Below are positions 25,300-39,002 of a stretch of DNA of 64,000 nucleotides, one piece after another. The DNA is from Lepeophtheirus salmonis (taxonomy: Eukaryota; Arthropoda; Copepoda; Siphonostomatoida; Caligidae). Position 1 is the first letter of the stretch. Every line of letters begins with the position of its first letter. The stretch lies in assembly GCF_016086655.4 (NCBI RefSeq), contig NC_052134.2, positions 39,245,971 to 39,309,970 of the forward strand, given 5' to 3'. Position numbers and translations under genes: made by a program. Below the pieces are notes generated by a model. The model saw nothing but the letters and a program-made list of their open reading frames with translations, searched no databases and was not told where the DNA came from.

Positions 25300-25690
25300 A
25301 ATGTCTTGTGTCCGCCATTTTTGCCAATCATTCGCTCGATACAATGTCTAAAGGATTTGCAGGACTTAATCACGTCCAAGGAGAAACTGTGTCCCAGTAC
25401 TTGATGATGGAGACTTTAACAAATTCGATGATGTTGTGTGAATTGGCAATGACCTTTCTCTCTCACTCCCTTTAAAATAAATAATCCATGGGATACATAT
25501 AGTCGAAGTATGAGAGTCAGGTATGGTGCTGTCAAAATGGCACCTTCTCCTCTTTAAAAAAGGTTTGGATCTTTAGAACCTGGTGAGAGGGGGTCGAGTC
25601 TTGTCAAAATAGGAACTACTCGATACCATTGGCCTTTGTTCTTCATACAACATATCACTTGTCAGACAGAAGTTCACAACACCTTTCGGA
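25300..25690 (-). pseudogene. DD37D transposase C-terminal relic
   Basis: Minus-strand reading near 25440-25300 gives SHNIIEFVKVSIIKYWDTVS and, one frame over, VIKSCKSFRHCIERMIGKNG followed by GHK. This is the conserved tail of DD37D transposases (LKASI..EW...V.KSC.SFR.RIE.MI..NGGHIE). The normal terminal stop is lost. Upstream to about 25690 there is moderately GC-rich, coding-like but unreadable sequence that may be the decayed catalytic domain. Confidence 0.6.
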
Positions 25691-25694
25691 TGAA

Positions 25695-27380
25695 CATCAT
25701 ATTTGAATAATCTATGATCATATTTATTATAAATCAGTTCATAGATTTTATCTTATTATTTTTTGCTGGGATATTGAGTATTTATTTTTCCAGATGGAAT
25801 ATTTATTTTTATTTTACGTGTATGCTACTACAAAGCTTTCATCATAATATTGAAAAATTTATTGGATTTTATGGACAAAATAGAAGAAAAGAAATGGTCG
25901 GATTTACAGAACATTGAAAATATTTGGCAATATGCAGAGCAAAACATTATAGCTGAGTCAAGAGATTTTCAAAAAAGGTGCGGAGACAAACTTCATAATA
26001 TTTTGAATAAATGATAAATATCTTATTTTCAAGCTTACTACAAGCTTCAACCTCAACACAATCTACTCGTATTTTTGTTAGTTACACAATTAACAAATGT
26101 AATTGTTGTTTAAATCCCGACAAATTTGAAATGCCATCTTCTTCTTTTTTTAAATGAATTAATATCTTTTATATAATATTAACTATATTTCATAACTTTT
26201 ATTTTTTTCATGTCCTTTTAATGGGTCAGACAGATGTAGTTTCTGTCTCAAAATCTTTGTGTTTAAAATAAAGAGAAAAAACAACCTTTTTAGAGCTATC
26301 AATGGATTTGCAATCTATGTAAACAATAATAATAACTGTATATACATAAACAATCATCATATATTACTATAATAAATATATTGTATTTTTTACAACTAGT
26401 ATCTAATAAATTGGTAAAGCTGATTTCCAATTATTAAGAATTTCTATGTTTGATGTTGGAAACATATGCAAAGAAGTTCTTATTTCTTATTTTATTTGAG
26501 CCTTCGATCAGATGATTTACCAATGTGACAACAAGAAACATCACAATTTGAGGACATATATCACATTTAGGAAGAATAATCCCTTGCTATGCAAATTATC
26601 CATTTATTTTTTACTAATTGATATTAAAATAGTATAACTTATTGAATCGAAACAGTAATGGTTTTAATAGAGAGGTTGAGTGATTTTAAAAATTAATAGT
26701 TTATTCAAATATTAAGTAATTCATGATTTAACATAGAATTACAGTTTCTCAAATGCATTTTCACAAACTACATAAAGGAATTATGAATATTATGAATTAG
26801 TGCTTTAAATACTCTTTCTTTCACTACACAACAGATATGAATTACATAACATAGGTCTAAGAAGTGAAATCGCCGTAGCTCAGTAACAACACTCTCAAGA
26901 AAAAATATTCTCTTGAACTCAATGTGTGCAATTTCACGCCCAGAGGATTCCTAGAAAAAGAAATATACTTCATCTATATGGATTTCACCAAAATATTTCT
27001 AGGTTAGATGAAGTGATTGTAATACTATAATGTTGTTGTTTCTTTAACCAACTAAGGATAGAATTTTATTAAGTGGAATGGTTATCATTTAAGAAATGAA
27101 CGAGGGCATTAAATTGAAACAATATGTGTATTGTACATGTATTTTAATTGTATATGTAGTACGTCAATTTCAATTTATAATAACTTTGTCATTTTATTAT
27201 CGATAATGAAAATTTATTATTGAATAAATAAATTTTTATAACCATAATGCAGCAATTGTAGTAAGTATAGAAAATTGATAATTAAATGGGCAAAAATATT
27301 TATTTTTTAGAGTTTTATCAATCAAATACTTTTGTTCCGTGTAATCCAATTATTCAACAAATTCACTATTTAAGTTGTTT
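25695..27380. other. AT-rich DNA, nothing firm
   Basis: A 48-codon frame at about 25870-26014 on the plus strand (MDKIEEKKWSDLQNIENIWQ...) is amphipathic and ends in TGA, but no family or flanking signal supports it. The rest is homopolymer runs and random frames. Confidence 0.4.
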
Positions 27381-27384
27381 TTTT

Positions 27385-27891
27385 TTTGTCAATTCCTTTC
27401 ACTTTCTTGAAATATGTGTCCCTAACCTTACAACTGGGATACCAGCCCCTCTTCTTAATTAATGTCACCTTCACATACTTCTTTTTACAGTTAAGAGTGT
27501 TGTCCAAAGCACGCTGGTTGAAATTAAGGGCTTTAGCTATGACCAAAGTTATCTTACCTGCTTGAAAAGGGATGATATGGACGTTCTAATGCTTTGGGGT
27601 GACAGCATAGAATGTTTCCGTTCTTTTTGCTCTAGCTGCGAATGAAAAAAAAATGCATTTTGTAAATTGATAATAACTCTGATACATTTAGCTCAATATT
27701 AAATCAAAGAGTATCATTTTTAATTGTAAGTTCTTAGCTATCTAATATTAACCTTTACTAGGTTTTAGAACCATCATTAAACCTCGATTACTGTGTTTAC
27801 TCTTCATTTTCACAAAAAAAACTTATAATTAACTAAATTTTTCAAAGTATAGTAGCAATTAAATTGGAAAGACTAATTTTGGTGAACCCTG
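27385..27891 (-). mobile_element. Tc1/mariner-type fragment: 5' TIR and transposase HTH region
   Basis: On the minus strand the 5' end reads CAGGGTTCACCAAAATTAGT at 27891, directly after TA, matching the CAGGGT ends of neighbouring elements. Downstream (27642-27389) one frame reads ARAKRTETFYAVTPKH, stop, NVHIIPFQAGKITLVIAKAL, then NFNQRALDNTLNCKKKYVKV. This has the shape of the first helix-turn-helix of these transposases (A.AKR.E......AG.....IAKALN....V......). The relic stops at about 27385; no catalytic blocks follow. Confidence 0.6.
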
Positions 27892-28264
27892 TAAGACAAC
27901 CATTTCATGAAATTAATTTTAATTGAGGAACATTAATTTCCACTGATCGTTGGATCCAAATTCTTTATGTAGAACTATATTCATCATGTGATTATCTAAA
28001 TATACGGAATATTACTTACCCTTTCTTTCATCTCTTTCGACTTTTGATCATTAACCTAATTAAAGGACATCAAGGAAAAAGAAGAACAAAAAAATATTTT
28101 GTATCATTCATCATTTCGACGAATATTTTTGTTTTTTTACAAAAAGAAAAATTATACCTTTACATAGATATATATAGTACATATACTTAAAAGTATCTGG
28201 GTCACTCTTGAATTGTATATAACAATTATTTGGTTGTTTTGATGTAGGATTTAAAATGTATTTA

Positions 28265-28530
28265 CTAGAGGCGGGGAGTTTGACTCGAGACTTGCGACTC
28301 GACATGCTCACCACCCAATCAAAGACTTGAGACTTGACTTGGACTCGATAGCTAAAAATCGAAACTCGACTTTTTCTCGAAAGTATGTCCATTTTTTCAA
28401 TGAATATAAAGTACTGTGTAAATATATTCTTAATATCTGAGAACTTGAACTAGACTCTATAAAAATGTTCAAGGACTTGGACTGGAGAACTAAGACTTCA
28501 GAATAGACTTGGACTTGCAGTATAAAGACA
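28265..28530. repeat. Degenerate ACTCGA/ACTTGGA-rich repeat, copy 1
   Basis: Short units such as GACTCGA, GACTTGAG and GACTTGGACT recur many times between about 28265 and 28395 and again at 28436-28525. A related stretch in the opposite orientation (AAGTCAAGT, AGTCCAAGTC) lies at 34225-34385. The minus-strand open frame across the first half is a by-product of the repeat. Confidence 0.65.
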
Positions 28531-28534
28531 TTTC

Positions 28535-31500
28535 CCCACTTCTGTACTATTTACATATGTAGTATTAGTTCAGTCGTATTTCTGTAAAATGCGTACATAT
28601 TTATGTAAAACGTAATGTCGCTCGTGTTTCAAATTATCATTACTAATATCCTCTTTTTTAATAAATGTATCTGATAGAGAGGGTGTGGTAGATAATCGTA
28701 AGATATATATTTATAAAATGATGATTTATTTCCAACTTATTTAAGCATTGAAGTATGATACTTTGGAACTCCTGTGTGATCATTTTGAAGATATTGAATT
28801 CTTTGGTCTAGTAATAAGTCAATTACTCTAAATTCCTAAAGATAAACAAACTTTTAACGAATCAAAATGAAAGCACTTGAAAATTAGTATTTTTTTAAAT
28901 CAGACTAAAGTAATATTTAAGTGACTGTTTCTGAGCCTGTGATGGGAAAAAATTATGAACTAAGTTAATTTCTTAAACTTTTTGTTAATAATGAATAAAC
29001 CAAACTGTACCAGAGTTAACACAATTAGCTCTAACAACTTCAGCCATCATAACGTCTGTTTAAAAATAATACCATTTTTGCACACACAATCATGCAAAGA
29101 AATACTTTTCTCTATGCAACTATACTAATCAAGATTGAAAAGCTAAAAAAAAACGAGTAATGCTACTTATTAATTTTACAGGCAAGATATAGATATTTTT
29201 GTTTATAAAGAAATATGCATGGATTTTTAATATATACGATAATAAATTAGTCTATCAATATGTACCTACATATATGGGTATATAAACACGTATGATTGTA
29301 TCGATACATACACAGGTATATGAAAAAATATAATACATATTTTTTTTAGAAATCACAAATGTAGAAAAGATTACTAAAAAAAGATAAAAATTAGTTAAAT
29401 AGATCAACTGTATAATGTAATAATTGAATTATGATTAATGCAAGTAGTCTTTATATGAACTAGATATTATTAATTAACTAATGTATTAGTACTTCTTTCT
29501 ATATATCTACAGTAATAACTCACATCGCCTGTCCCAGCATTTTACGACGCTTAATCAGTGTTAATTTCCTCAGCAATTCTTCAATTTGTCTTCCTCATAT
29601 TTCCTCACATTTTGTACTATTTATTATACGTATTATTTCTTCAAAAAAAGATACACTTTAAAAATGTTTATTCCTATAAAAGACAATTTTCATTTCAAGT
29701 TCTTTTAATATAAAAGAATGCGTCTTAAATATTAATTTTGTAAGTAATTTTTGGAATATGATTGCTTTGTCCCATTTCCTCGTGTCTTCGCGCCGTCTGT
29801 GTCACTTTTCATTAATATAATAATAAAAAGTGAGGATTCTTGTGAAAAATAGGACCCACAATATTTTTGAAAATCCAAGAAAGTCAATATGATATTCACT
29901 GCACATATCTTTTTTACAAAGCTACATTACAGTCAATTACTATCAAATTTAAAAAAAAAAATTAAGTAACTTTCAAATCATTTCATCAAATTTATTGAAA
30001 TTTAGGCAAAAAAAAACAACAATCACTTTTTTCAAGCCCGAATGTCATGTTAAATATAATGTATACTTCAAATACCGACATATCATGAATAGTGATACCT
30101 TGTCAGTTAAATTAAAGTGATTTGGAATTCATACTCGGTTTAAAAATGAGTTGATTATAAAGTCAAAAAATATAAGAAGGAAAGTAATTTTGTACTTTTG
30201 AGTATGTGTTTGGACGTAATATATCTTTAAGTTTATGCCGATTCACATATATTTTACTCAAAGATTCACAGGAAAATACAAAGTGTGACAAAATATATTG
30301 TACATAAGTTTCCCAAGTTTAAGAGCTACCGATACTTGAGAAATATAAATTGGAAATTCAATTTTCAAAAAAATACAATCAGAAGTATTTTAAAAAACGA
30401 TTCAAATAATATGCCTTAATAATGCCTTTTTGACTGCAACGATTGCCAGTAGAGTACATATTTATTAAAGAATTAGCTGTTGATTTTTGTATGACCATTT
30501 TTAGATAAAACATATTTTTGGATGATCTTTTATTATTCCAGTCATTCCATGAATAATCAAATATTCAGATTGAGATCCCTAATTTTGACAAACAAATGAT
30601 CTGTTGTGGGAAGGAGATCACAAACACCCGTGGCACGACCCAGATTATATGTATATTAATGGATGATAAATAAATATAAGACAGAGTTCAATGAAGAATT
30701 AAAGACGTGCACAAATTTATGATAAATTTGGAAGAACTATAAATCATAAGTTAGATCAAACAAAGATCTTGTGGTAAAAACAATGACTGTTTCTTACTAC
30801 ACTTTAACGTTGTATCAACTGGCATATGTTTATATGTGACAATCTGCTCTTATTAATATTCATTTACTTTTGTAAAACCAATTATCAAAAAGATGTAGAA
30901 ACTATAGAGGTAACACCAAAACACTAATCCGACCTTTATATATCCAAAGAGGGGCCAGGCCCATGGCAAGGATTTTTCTTTTTGGGTTAACTAGCAGGAG
31001 ATGACATTTATATTAATTTATTCCTGAAATCTAGAAGGTAAAAATTGTCTAGTTGTTTTACTAAATTTTTAATTTAATAATAGATTAACAGATAAACATA
31101 TGGTTTTTTCTCCAAAACAATTAGAGGAAAATCAACGTAGAAGGTGGAAGTTTCTAAAAAAACTACAAAAATACAATTGATATTCTAAGTTTCAAAACAA
31201 TATTCCTAAATTGTAAGTGGTTTTATTTCTTAAATTCAAGAAAATAAACATAGTCATCACTCTAACGTACTTACGATGGAAATTTATAAATGTGAAAATT
31301 ATTAAATTACTCAAAGTGTATTTACAAAGGAAATAAATGGGTGAGGCTGAGGAGAGTTGTAACACGCAGTTGACAACAGACTCTTTCTCTTCAACATCAA
31401 AACGCTATATCAATAATTCAGAATAATTACCTTAATTTATAATTCAAACCAGATTATTTTAAAATATTGCAACCTTCCTCAACAACAAGTCGCATTCAAA

Positions 31501-34220
31501 TGTTATCTATGAATAAATTACTGACTTACATAATCCTTAAATTATGGCATATTGCAGACTCTTGCATTGTATCATGCAACTTTTCCTCGGAAACGAATTA
31601 TAAAAAAAGGTCGCAAATCAGTTTGGTATTAGCGAATTCTTTACAACTATGGAATATTATTCAATGATTGTGGAAAATTGATCACAGCTTAACATAAGAT
31701 GATATTAGTTTGACTTAAAGGACTCAAAGGAAAGAGTGGACATTCAGAAGAAATACAACATGTTTTTTTATTCTCTTTGCAGATTGGTTTAAAATTGTCA
31801 GCAGCCATAAGGTCTATTTTAAAGGTCTTGAATGCGATTTATGTATAACTTTGTGGGATTAAATTATTTATTTATCATAACTAGCCATTACTTTTAATTG
31901 CAATGTATTTTTCATAATCGTAACGTGTAGTCCATTGTATTGTAATAATAGAACAACTTCGAGTAAAAAGTATCCAGGGTTATTGACTATGATTTTTTTT
32001 TTTAATTTTCCAAAAGACATCAATTGTGCGAATTAGACTCATACCAAAGTTTAAAGAATTTGCCAAGTAATATAATCAACAATTTTTCTACTATGTGAAA
32101 GTTAAATTAAGAGGTTGTTTTATAAAGATGTCAATGGGCTCCATATTCTAATTATTCATTTTTAAATTATTCCATTTAGACTCACATTGAAAAATCAATG
32201 TTTCTTTGGAATTCTGCGGAAGTACAGTGGTGTTGGGTACATAATGCAATCTCTACTTTATTTGAACATTTTAAGATAATAAACAAACGAAAGCTCCCGT
32301 TTAACGGAAACAAAAACAATCTATTCATGAAATTATACAAACATGTTTTGATTCTTAGCCAAATTTAATTATAATTAACTATTTAATTGTAGTATTTCCT
32401 AATAATATTATTTAATTTATAGTGTAATATTCAATAAAGTATTTAATATTTAAAAAGTAAATTCGGCTCTTTTTGAAATTTATATTTATTTTTAAAAATT
32501 ATCATTTAAATCATTAATCATGAGAGAATAACAACAATATATCAATCAGTGAAATAGCTGTACATGAAAAATTTAATTATTTCCCGTATAATTTTGTTGT
32601 TGTAGTCGATATTTTGTCAGTACGCTTTGTCCCCTGAGTCCTTTAGTTTAACCAATCGACGTTTCGAACACTAATAAGGGAATAAAACAAACACATCGAC
32701 AGCTGGTAACAAAATACGATTATTTTTTTGTGTTATGGAGGTAATATCCTGATATTTAGATATGGTGTTTAAAACAGTAACATAACCAAAAATAAAAAGT
32801 GTTGTAAATATTCCCAGTCTCCCTTATACATTATAAACTAATAAATAAAAGGCAGAACATAGAATTTTTGAAACTTGATAGCAATTCAATTCCATCTCCC
32901 TGTTTACAAAATGTTTACACAAATGGATATGTATCTATGTTTTATAAAATCCAGCCTTTATATGTAGCTAAATTTATTATTTATACATGGTACAATATGT
33001 TGTTTATGTGTGTAGTTTATACAAAAAAATATGGAGAAAGTAGGAATAAAAACAGGGAAATGAAGCCTTGAGAATGTCACAAGTTGTCCAATAATGTTTT
33101 TTTTTTCTATTACTTCTAGTTTTCCCCCAACGATTACTTTTGACATGTTTTTAAAAGTGGTAAAAATAAAAGTACTTTAAACTTTTAGTTAATACTATAG
33201 AAAAAAAAAACAAATTCATTTTCTTTAAACAAAAAAAACCAAAAAATTTAATATATATTTGAAAACCAAAGCACTTTTGTTTGTACATCCTTTGCTCCTT
33301 TGTGTAAAATAAATGATCTCATTTCAATATACAAGACTTCTTGTTAAACTTAAACGTTTTTCTGAACACCAGTGAAACTTTTGCAAATAAAGCAGTGCAA
33401 TAATTTCTAATTTTTTAGTAAGAAAAAAGTTTTTCAATCTTTTTTTCATAATGCTGAGTTTCAATGATACTTTTTGGAGGAGATATTATTGTTGTTAAAA
33501 AAATTGATTTTGTAAGAACCAAAAGATTTAATTTTTACTTCTAAAAAAAATCGTATCTGTCTATTTTTTTATAATAAAGAGCAGACCGGGCCATCAACAC
33601 CCAATGCCTTTGGAAAACAGGCCCTGGTACCAACCCCTAGATGTACTTATGTTCAGATACCAGAAATAAGGTGGGATATATTGAGTATTCTACTAAAAGT
33701 TGGCCTTTACCTCCATTCATGTAATTATTAATCAGCCAATGACGTCAGGTGTGGATAGTGTTTGAAATTACTTCACGGCGTTATCCCACTAATGTGAAAT
33801 CCATTGTAAAATTATTTCATAGGTTTTTTTATGATGAGAGAAATGAAAAAGTAGTTTCAAAATTCAAATTCTTCTCAACGACGGGCTGCACTCGAACCTT
33901 GTTCAGAATTTTTACTATGTATACGATTATATGACTAACATAAGTCCACAAAATTTTATTTTTCATGAATATTTCACTTCTAAATCTAATCTTTGTAGTT
34001 CTTGGTGTTTTGATTACGAATCCGATATCAGTTTTTGCGTACCAAAGCTCATTTTTGATTTGAACTTTGTTTGTATTTTTATCCTTAAATTGCGTTTTAG
34101 TAAATTTTTTATGATATATAGTTTATTATTCATTCCTGAAACGATATAAAATTCCATGAATTTGAATTTATGACCTCATTAGAACTTATTTTTCAAAACA
34201 TGAATTTGGTTAACTAATTA
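28535..34220. other. 5.7 kb AT-rich DNA without recognised genes
   Basis: Only short frames are present. A slightly GC-richer patch at about 33580-33720 could be old coding sequence but has no readable motif. No terminal repeats were found. Confidence 0.5.
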
Positions 34221-34224
34221 ATCC

Positions 34225-34385
34225 ATGAATTTAACAAGACTTTCTAGTCCAAGTCAAGTTGGGAGTCTTAGCTTTCGATTCCAAGTCAAGTCGTGAGTCT
34301 TTCATCGTGTGATCCATACAAGTGACAAGTCTCCAAAATATAGATTTGAGTGGTAGTCGACGCTTGTCTCGAATACAAGTCCCTA
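34225..34385. repeat. Degenerate ACTTG/AGTC repeat, copy 2 (inverted)
   Basis: Units CCAAGTCAAGT, AGTCTT and ACAAGTC recur here. They are the reverse complement of the GACTTGACTTGG units at 28265-28530, so the two loci form an inverted pair about 6 kb apart. Confidence 0.6.
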
Positions 34386-35182
34386 TTTATAGAAATAGCT
34401 ATTAATTCATTCTAATTTCATGGATTATTTTTTTGTTATCATTCAACTATTACAAAGTTATTAACATTTAAATTGATTCATTAATTTGGAATCTTTATGT
34501 GCTATTTGACTCTTATATCGTGGGATCAGAACTAAAACGTCAGGAATGGCACTTTTATTAAAAGAAAAAATAAATTACGAAGTTTTGAGTGCACTTAAAG
34601 GATATATATTTTTGTCTCCAATTGTAGTTTTTTGTGAACTGATACTTCCTAAAGCAACTTTTTAAATAAATGGTTCCGTAACTTGCTATGTAAACTACTA
34701 TGAGAGATTTTTCAGATGCTACAAAATATTGTTGTATGAATTGACTTCATTTTTAATGATTATAATGTCTGTTTATATGACTTTAGAAAGGACGAACTGG
34801 TTAACTGAAGCAACTACACTAGTGGTTAAGTTGCAGTTTTATTAGTTTAAAATTCATTTAAAAAATATACATGCGGAGAATAAGTATGAAAGAGTTCTCT
34901 ACAATCAAATAGCTGTGGATGAGTAGAACAGTCTACTTTAGATTCGCAATAAATGACTTTCTTCTTGTCAGAGTCTATTCGAATAGGCTTAGTGTAAGCT
35001 GGAATTACCTCTCATTAAATTAGTAGCACTTTTTTAAGATAGCACCTACTTTCCAAATAAAAAAATGTAAAGTACAAAGATGAACTTCCGTTAGTCACAC
35101 ATACTGCAATTTTCTATAGTGCGAGGATGCCTAGAAATAAATTTTCAATTTGATGCATTTGCAGATAGATTTTAGTCGAATG

Positions 35183-35567
35183 CAGTATTGGATCGGTCAA
35201 AAAAATACTAGAGAGACTTATGTCCAATCAGTCCAGTCCTATTAAAATTTATCATTCCAAGTTTTCGGTCCTTTTTTGGTTAACTACAATAGCCGAAATG
35301 ACTTAGTTCCTAACTATATTGTTTCAGTTGTTCAACATAACTTCTTTCAAAGAGATTAAATAACTAAAGTTTAAATTTGGATGTGTGTGACTAAAACGTA
35401 TACTAATTAATTATTATAAGTTCTAGCTATAGTGCATTATTTTCTTGTTGTATATTCTACAATTCTAGTCAGGAGTGAAGAAAAGAAAAAGATAGCTAGA
35501 CCGTAGAAATGAACGGTAAAAAATATCGACTAGATTAGAGAATCAGTCCTAGTAACGATCCAACGCG
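35183..35567. mobile_element. MITE-like repeat, family X copy 1
   Basis: The left end reads CAGTATTGGATCGGTCAAAA. The right end on the minus strand reads CGCGTTGGATCGTTACTAG, an imperfect inverted terminal repeat. An internal block (GGAGTGAAGAAAAGAAAAAG, then ATAGCTAGACCGTAG) matches the copy at 47133-47405. Flanks GTCGAATG and GTCGTATA agree at six of eight positions and may be a decayed 8-bp target duplication, which would suggest a hAT-type non-autonomous element. Confidence 0.55.
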
Positions 35568-35569
35568 GG

Positions 35570-38000
35570 TCGTATATTTTATATTTCTTCAATAAGATCA
35601 ATTATTTTGGTTTTGCTACTCAGAATTTTTTTTTTCTAAACCCACAATTTAAAGAAGCGATTGAAAATTTACCATGTAAACTATAAAAAAACGTTCGCTT
35701 CTTTCATGATTCAGTGACCAACAAGTTATAAGCATATCGTTATTAAATTCAATGCATCATTAATTATATAAAATTTGGCTTCAATGTAGTATGTAATAAT
35801 ATAATAAAGGGTTTCCATTAAAATTATTTGGATAATGAATATGATGTGAAAGAATTTATTCGATAATACGTACAATATAGGTATTTTTTTTCTTTTCTCC
35901 TATTCTTTAGTTTGGTTCTATTTTTATATATAAAGTTTATTTGTTGTATATAATATATTAAAGTACTTTGTATTAATCCATTAAATATTATTTACTAAAT
36001 TTGATTTTTACTTAGCTTATATATATATTCTGCAATCTAAAAAATACAAAAATTACATATTTTTTATATGTGTGAATGTCTCATCCATACAGACTATTTC
36101 TTTTAAATGTATAAAAATATAATCTATTTTCAGTATATTTCTACATTAAAATTTACTAGTTATCTATTCAGAATACATTTTAGAATATTTATGCCTAGAT
36201 AGAGACAAGATTTTTCTTTAGGTGGACTTAAAAACTTATACAATTTGTGGTAAAAAATATTTTGGAGAATTAAAAAAAAAACGAATTGAAATTTTATTAG
36301 AAAAATACTTTTTTGGATAACCAAAAGAATTCACACATACAGTTTACGATTAACGTTCTATTTTTTCGACAGATATGCCTTGAGGGGCGTCACACCCACA
36401 CATTCCACACCTCCCAGTTAGCCATAAATGAAAGTACAAAGTTATTCTTTTTCCCCTCGTTGTGGGAGTTTAAAATTACAACCTTTGAAATACACAAGAA
36501 AAGATAATGTTACTCCATTTAGGAACTGAGCGCGAGGAAAAGTTGGAAGTTAGACTTAATGTTACTACTAATTTAAACCATTGTTAGAATCAGCAGTCGT
36601 CTTTATCATTTTTAGGGAGAAAATGTATTACAGCCTATTGATGTTGAAACTATTATTGTTTTCTACATTTTGACCATCCCTAGCTATACAGGGTCAGAAT
36701 TCTTAGCTTTTGTATTAGAACTTATAGTAAATGTCGTATTGCTTCATATTAGTTTTTCTTTAAATCTGGTTTTCTTTCAGCCACTCTAGAGGTTATTATC
36801 TAGTTATTGACAACCTCACATTGAATAATGTTGCGTTACTCCAGTCTTTTCTATAAGAGAAAAAATAAAAGCTATGTTGAAGTCAAGATTAAAAATTTCA
36901 TTTGTCAGGGACATGGAATTTTTTTCATAAAAGACATTTTATTACAGCATCAACTTATATTGATGGTAATTATTATTATTACTTTTTTTTTTTTACTACA
37001 TTGAATAATTTCTAAGAATGACAAAAACTCCAAGTTTTGACAATTTAATTTTATTAATTAACAACAACCACTGTCCTGAACACAAAATATTCCGAAATCT
37101 CAGTCAAAGCGAGCATATTCTCCCCCCCCCCAAAAAAAAAAACATTCTCCACTTTAGTGACGGACCTGCATGAATCGGGAGGATAATTGCTTAGGTAGTA
37201 TTGCTATATGAATCATAGTTCAAGTTTATTTACTATTCTTATGCAAAAATTTTATTTGACAGGTTGCCCTTTCAGCAAAACGTCCACGTATCCAAAAAAA
37301 GAAAAAGAAAAATGATGAGTCTATTAAATCATTATTGAAAGGCTGAGAGACTTTATGCACGCGTGTTGAGTCGAAAAATACATACTATTTCTATAACGAA
37401 TGGTGGTTCATTGCTCAATGCTCATTATCGGTAGAACATAATATTTGTGCTCTTTTAAAAATCATTCATCTACACAATTTATGCATAGAGCAAGTATGTT
37501 TGACGATTGATGGGTTGACTCTATATCAACATACACTCTAAAAACAACCGTAGACCAACTTGTAGACTCTGCCCATTAATGAAATGATTAATTCATTAAT
37601 GAGTTGTTTTTTTTGTTTTTTTATGAAGAATGCATCTTTTAATGGAACAAAATTCATTATTTTAATGTTTGTTTTTTGTTTTTTTTGCTTAGAGTCTGTC
37701 GTCATTACTGCATTAATATTTACTCTGCGAAAGAGTTTTTATTTTAAAAAAGCAAAAAATATTTATTTTTATTTTTTAATTATAATATTCATAATTAATT
37801 AATCAATACTCATTAAAATCTTTTTTTTTAAACCTAAAAAATAATTGAGGAAGTAAAATTTAGTAACACTCTTGTTCTTGGAAAATAAAAACTATAAGTC
37901 TTGCCCTTGCAATATTGTATAATGTTAATTACAGGAAACCTGCAGAATTGCGGTTCTGAAATTATGGAAGCTTACAATTTATTCAAAAAATATTATCTTA
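35570..38000. other. AT-rich DNA, nothing recognised
   Basis: Contains C10 followed by A11 at 37122-37142 and a mariner-like ACAGGGTC end motif near 36688 without a partner. No gene could be supported. Confidence 0.5.
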
Positions 38001-38003
38001 AAT

Positions 38004-38674
38004 GTAAGTAGTAGTGATGGGACGATCAGAGAATCGGGTATTTTTTTTTTTTTTGAAATTGGTATCGGCATCCGGAAAATAATGTCTAATTTGCGATTCT
38101 GATTCTTATATATTATTATTTATTACTGATATTTAACTATTTATTAGTTCCCTAAGTTATGAAAAACAAATATATATATATCGGTCTATAAAAAACGACC
38201 ATGTTAATTTGATACTTGAGTCTTATATAATAATTTATTATAAAAAAAATACTCGAAAACTGTCAAGGAAAAAATTGAACACAAACTAAATGTGAACAAA
38301 AGTGTTCTTAACACATGCGGTCGGTGCAAATATTTTTATTTTAGGGGAATAAGTTTTGTAAAGGGATATAAAAAAGCTTGCTTTTGCAAATTTCGCCTTT
38401 GGAAAATTTCTTGTGGTGGGATTTCTCACCTTGGGAAGATTCGCGTTTGGAAAAGCTCAGCTGGCAGAGGAATCCTTTATTTAATGTAAATATTATTTAC
38501 ATTAAAGTTAGGAAGGCAATTTATTTTATGAATAGTAATTCTTAGACATTTATAACAAAATTGTATTTTTTAACAATTATTTAATATATTAAAGAACTGA
38601 AATCGGCATCAGGATTTTTACTAGAATCCCATCGGAATCGGGTTTTTTTTTATTGTCCCATCACTAGTAAGTAG
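38004..38674. mobile_element. hAT-type MITE with perfect 8-bp target duplication
   Basis: The element occupies 38012-38666 (655 bp). Its first 12 bases, TAGTGATGGGAC, are perfectly repeated in inverted orientation at its right end, and it is flanked by identical GTAAGTAG at 38004-38011 and 38667-38674. An 8-bp duplication and this type of end are characteristic of hAT superfamily elements. Just inside the TIRs, AATCGGG plus a T-tract and ATCGGCATC occur near both ends in direct orientation. No transposase is encoded; a 65-codon internal frame has no resemblance to one. The ends differ from those of the hAT at 49787. Confidence 0.88.
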
Positions 38675-39002
38675 ATACAAGGATAAAGCAACAGATTATC
38701 CCTTAAAAAGTTGTTGTTTCTTTATACATGTTTCTTATCGATGAACTTTGGTTTATTTTATTACATGTACAAACTAAAAATATATTGTTAGCATTTACCA
38801 AGAGAAGTTTATTATTTGTTACTGATCTGAACGTTTTATATACAAGGAGTCTAAACACTCATCACAAAAAAAAAATTACAATATATATACGAGTATATCC
38901 AAATGAATGAGCTTTCTGAAATTTTTTACAACATAAATTGTTAAAAAAAAATATAACCAATAAAGTAAAGTGATTTAAATTTTATAACTTTTAAATTTCA
39001 TA

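Noticed and set aside
25714..25917. 67-codon hydrophobic frame that could be a small membrane protein
   Set aside because: F/I-rich runs are common by chance in this AT-rich DNA. No upstream signals or homology support it.
28111..28392. 93-codon minus-strand frame
   Set aside because: About half of it is translation of the ACTCGA repeat (SRKSRVSIFSYRVQVKSQVF), so it is not evidence of a gene.
38292..38489. 65-codon frame inside the hAT-type MITE
   Set aside because: Internally repetitive (GKIRVWKSS / FRLWKISCGG) because of nucleotide sub-repeats. It has no hAT transposase motif.
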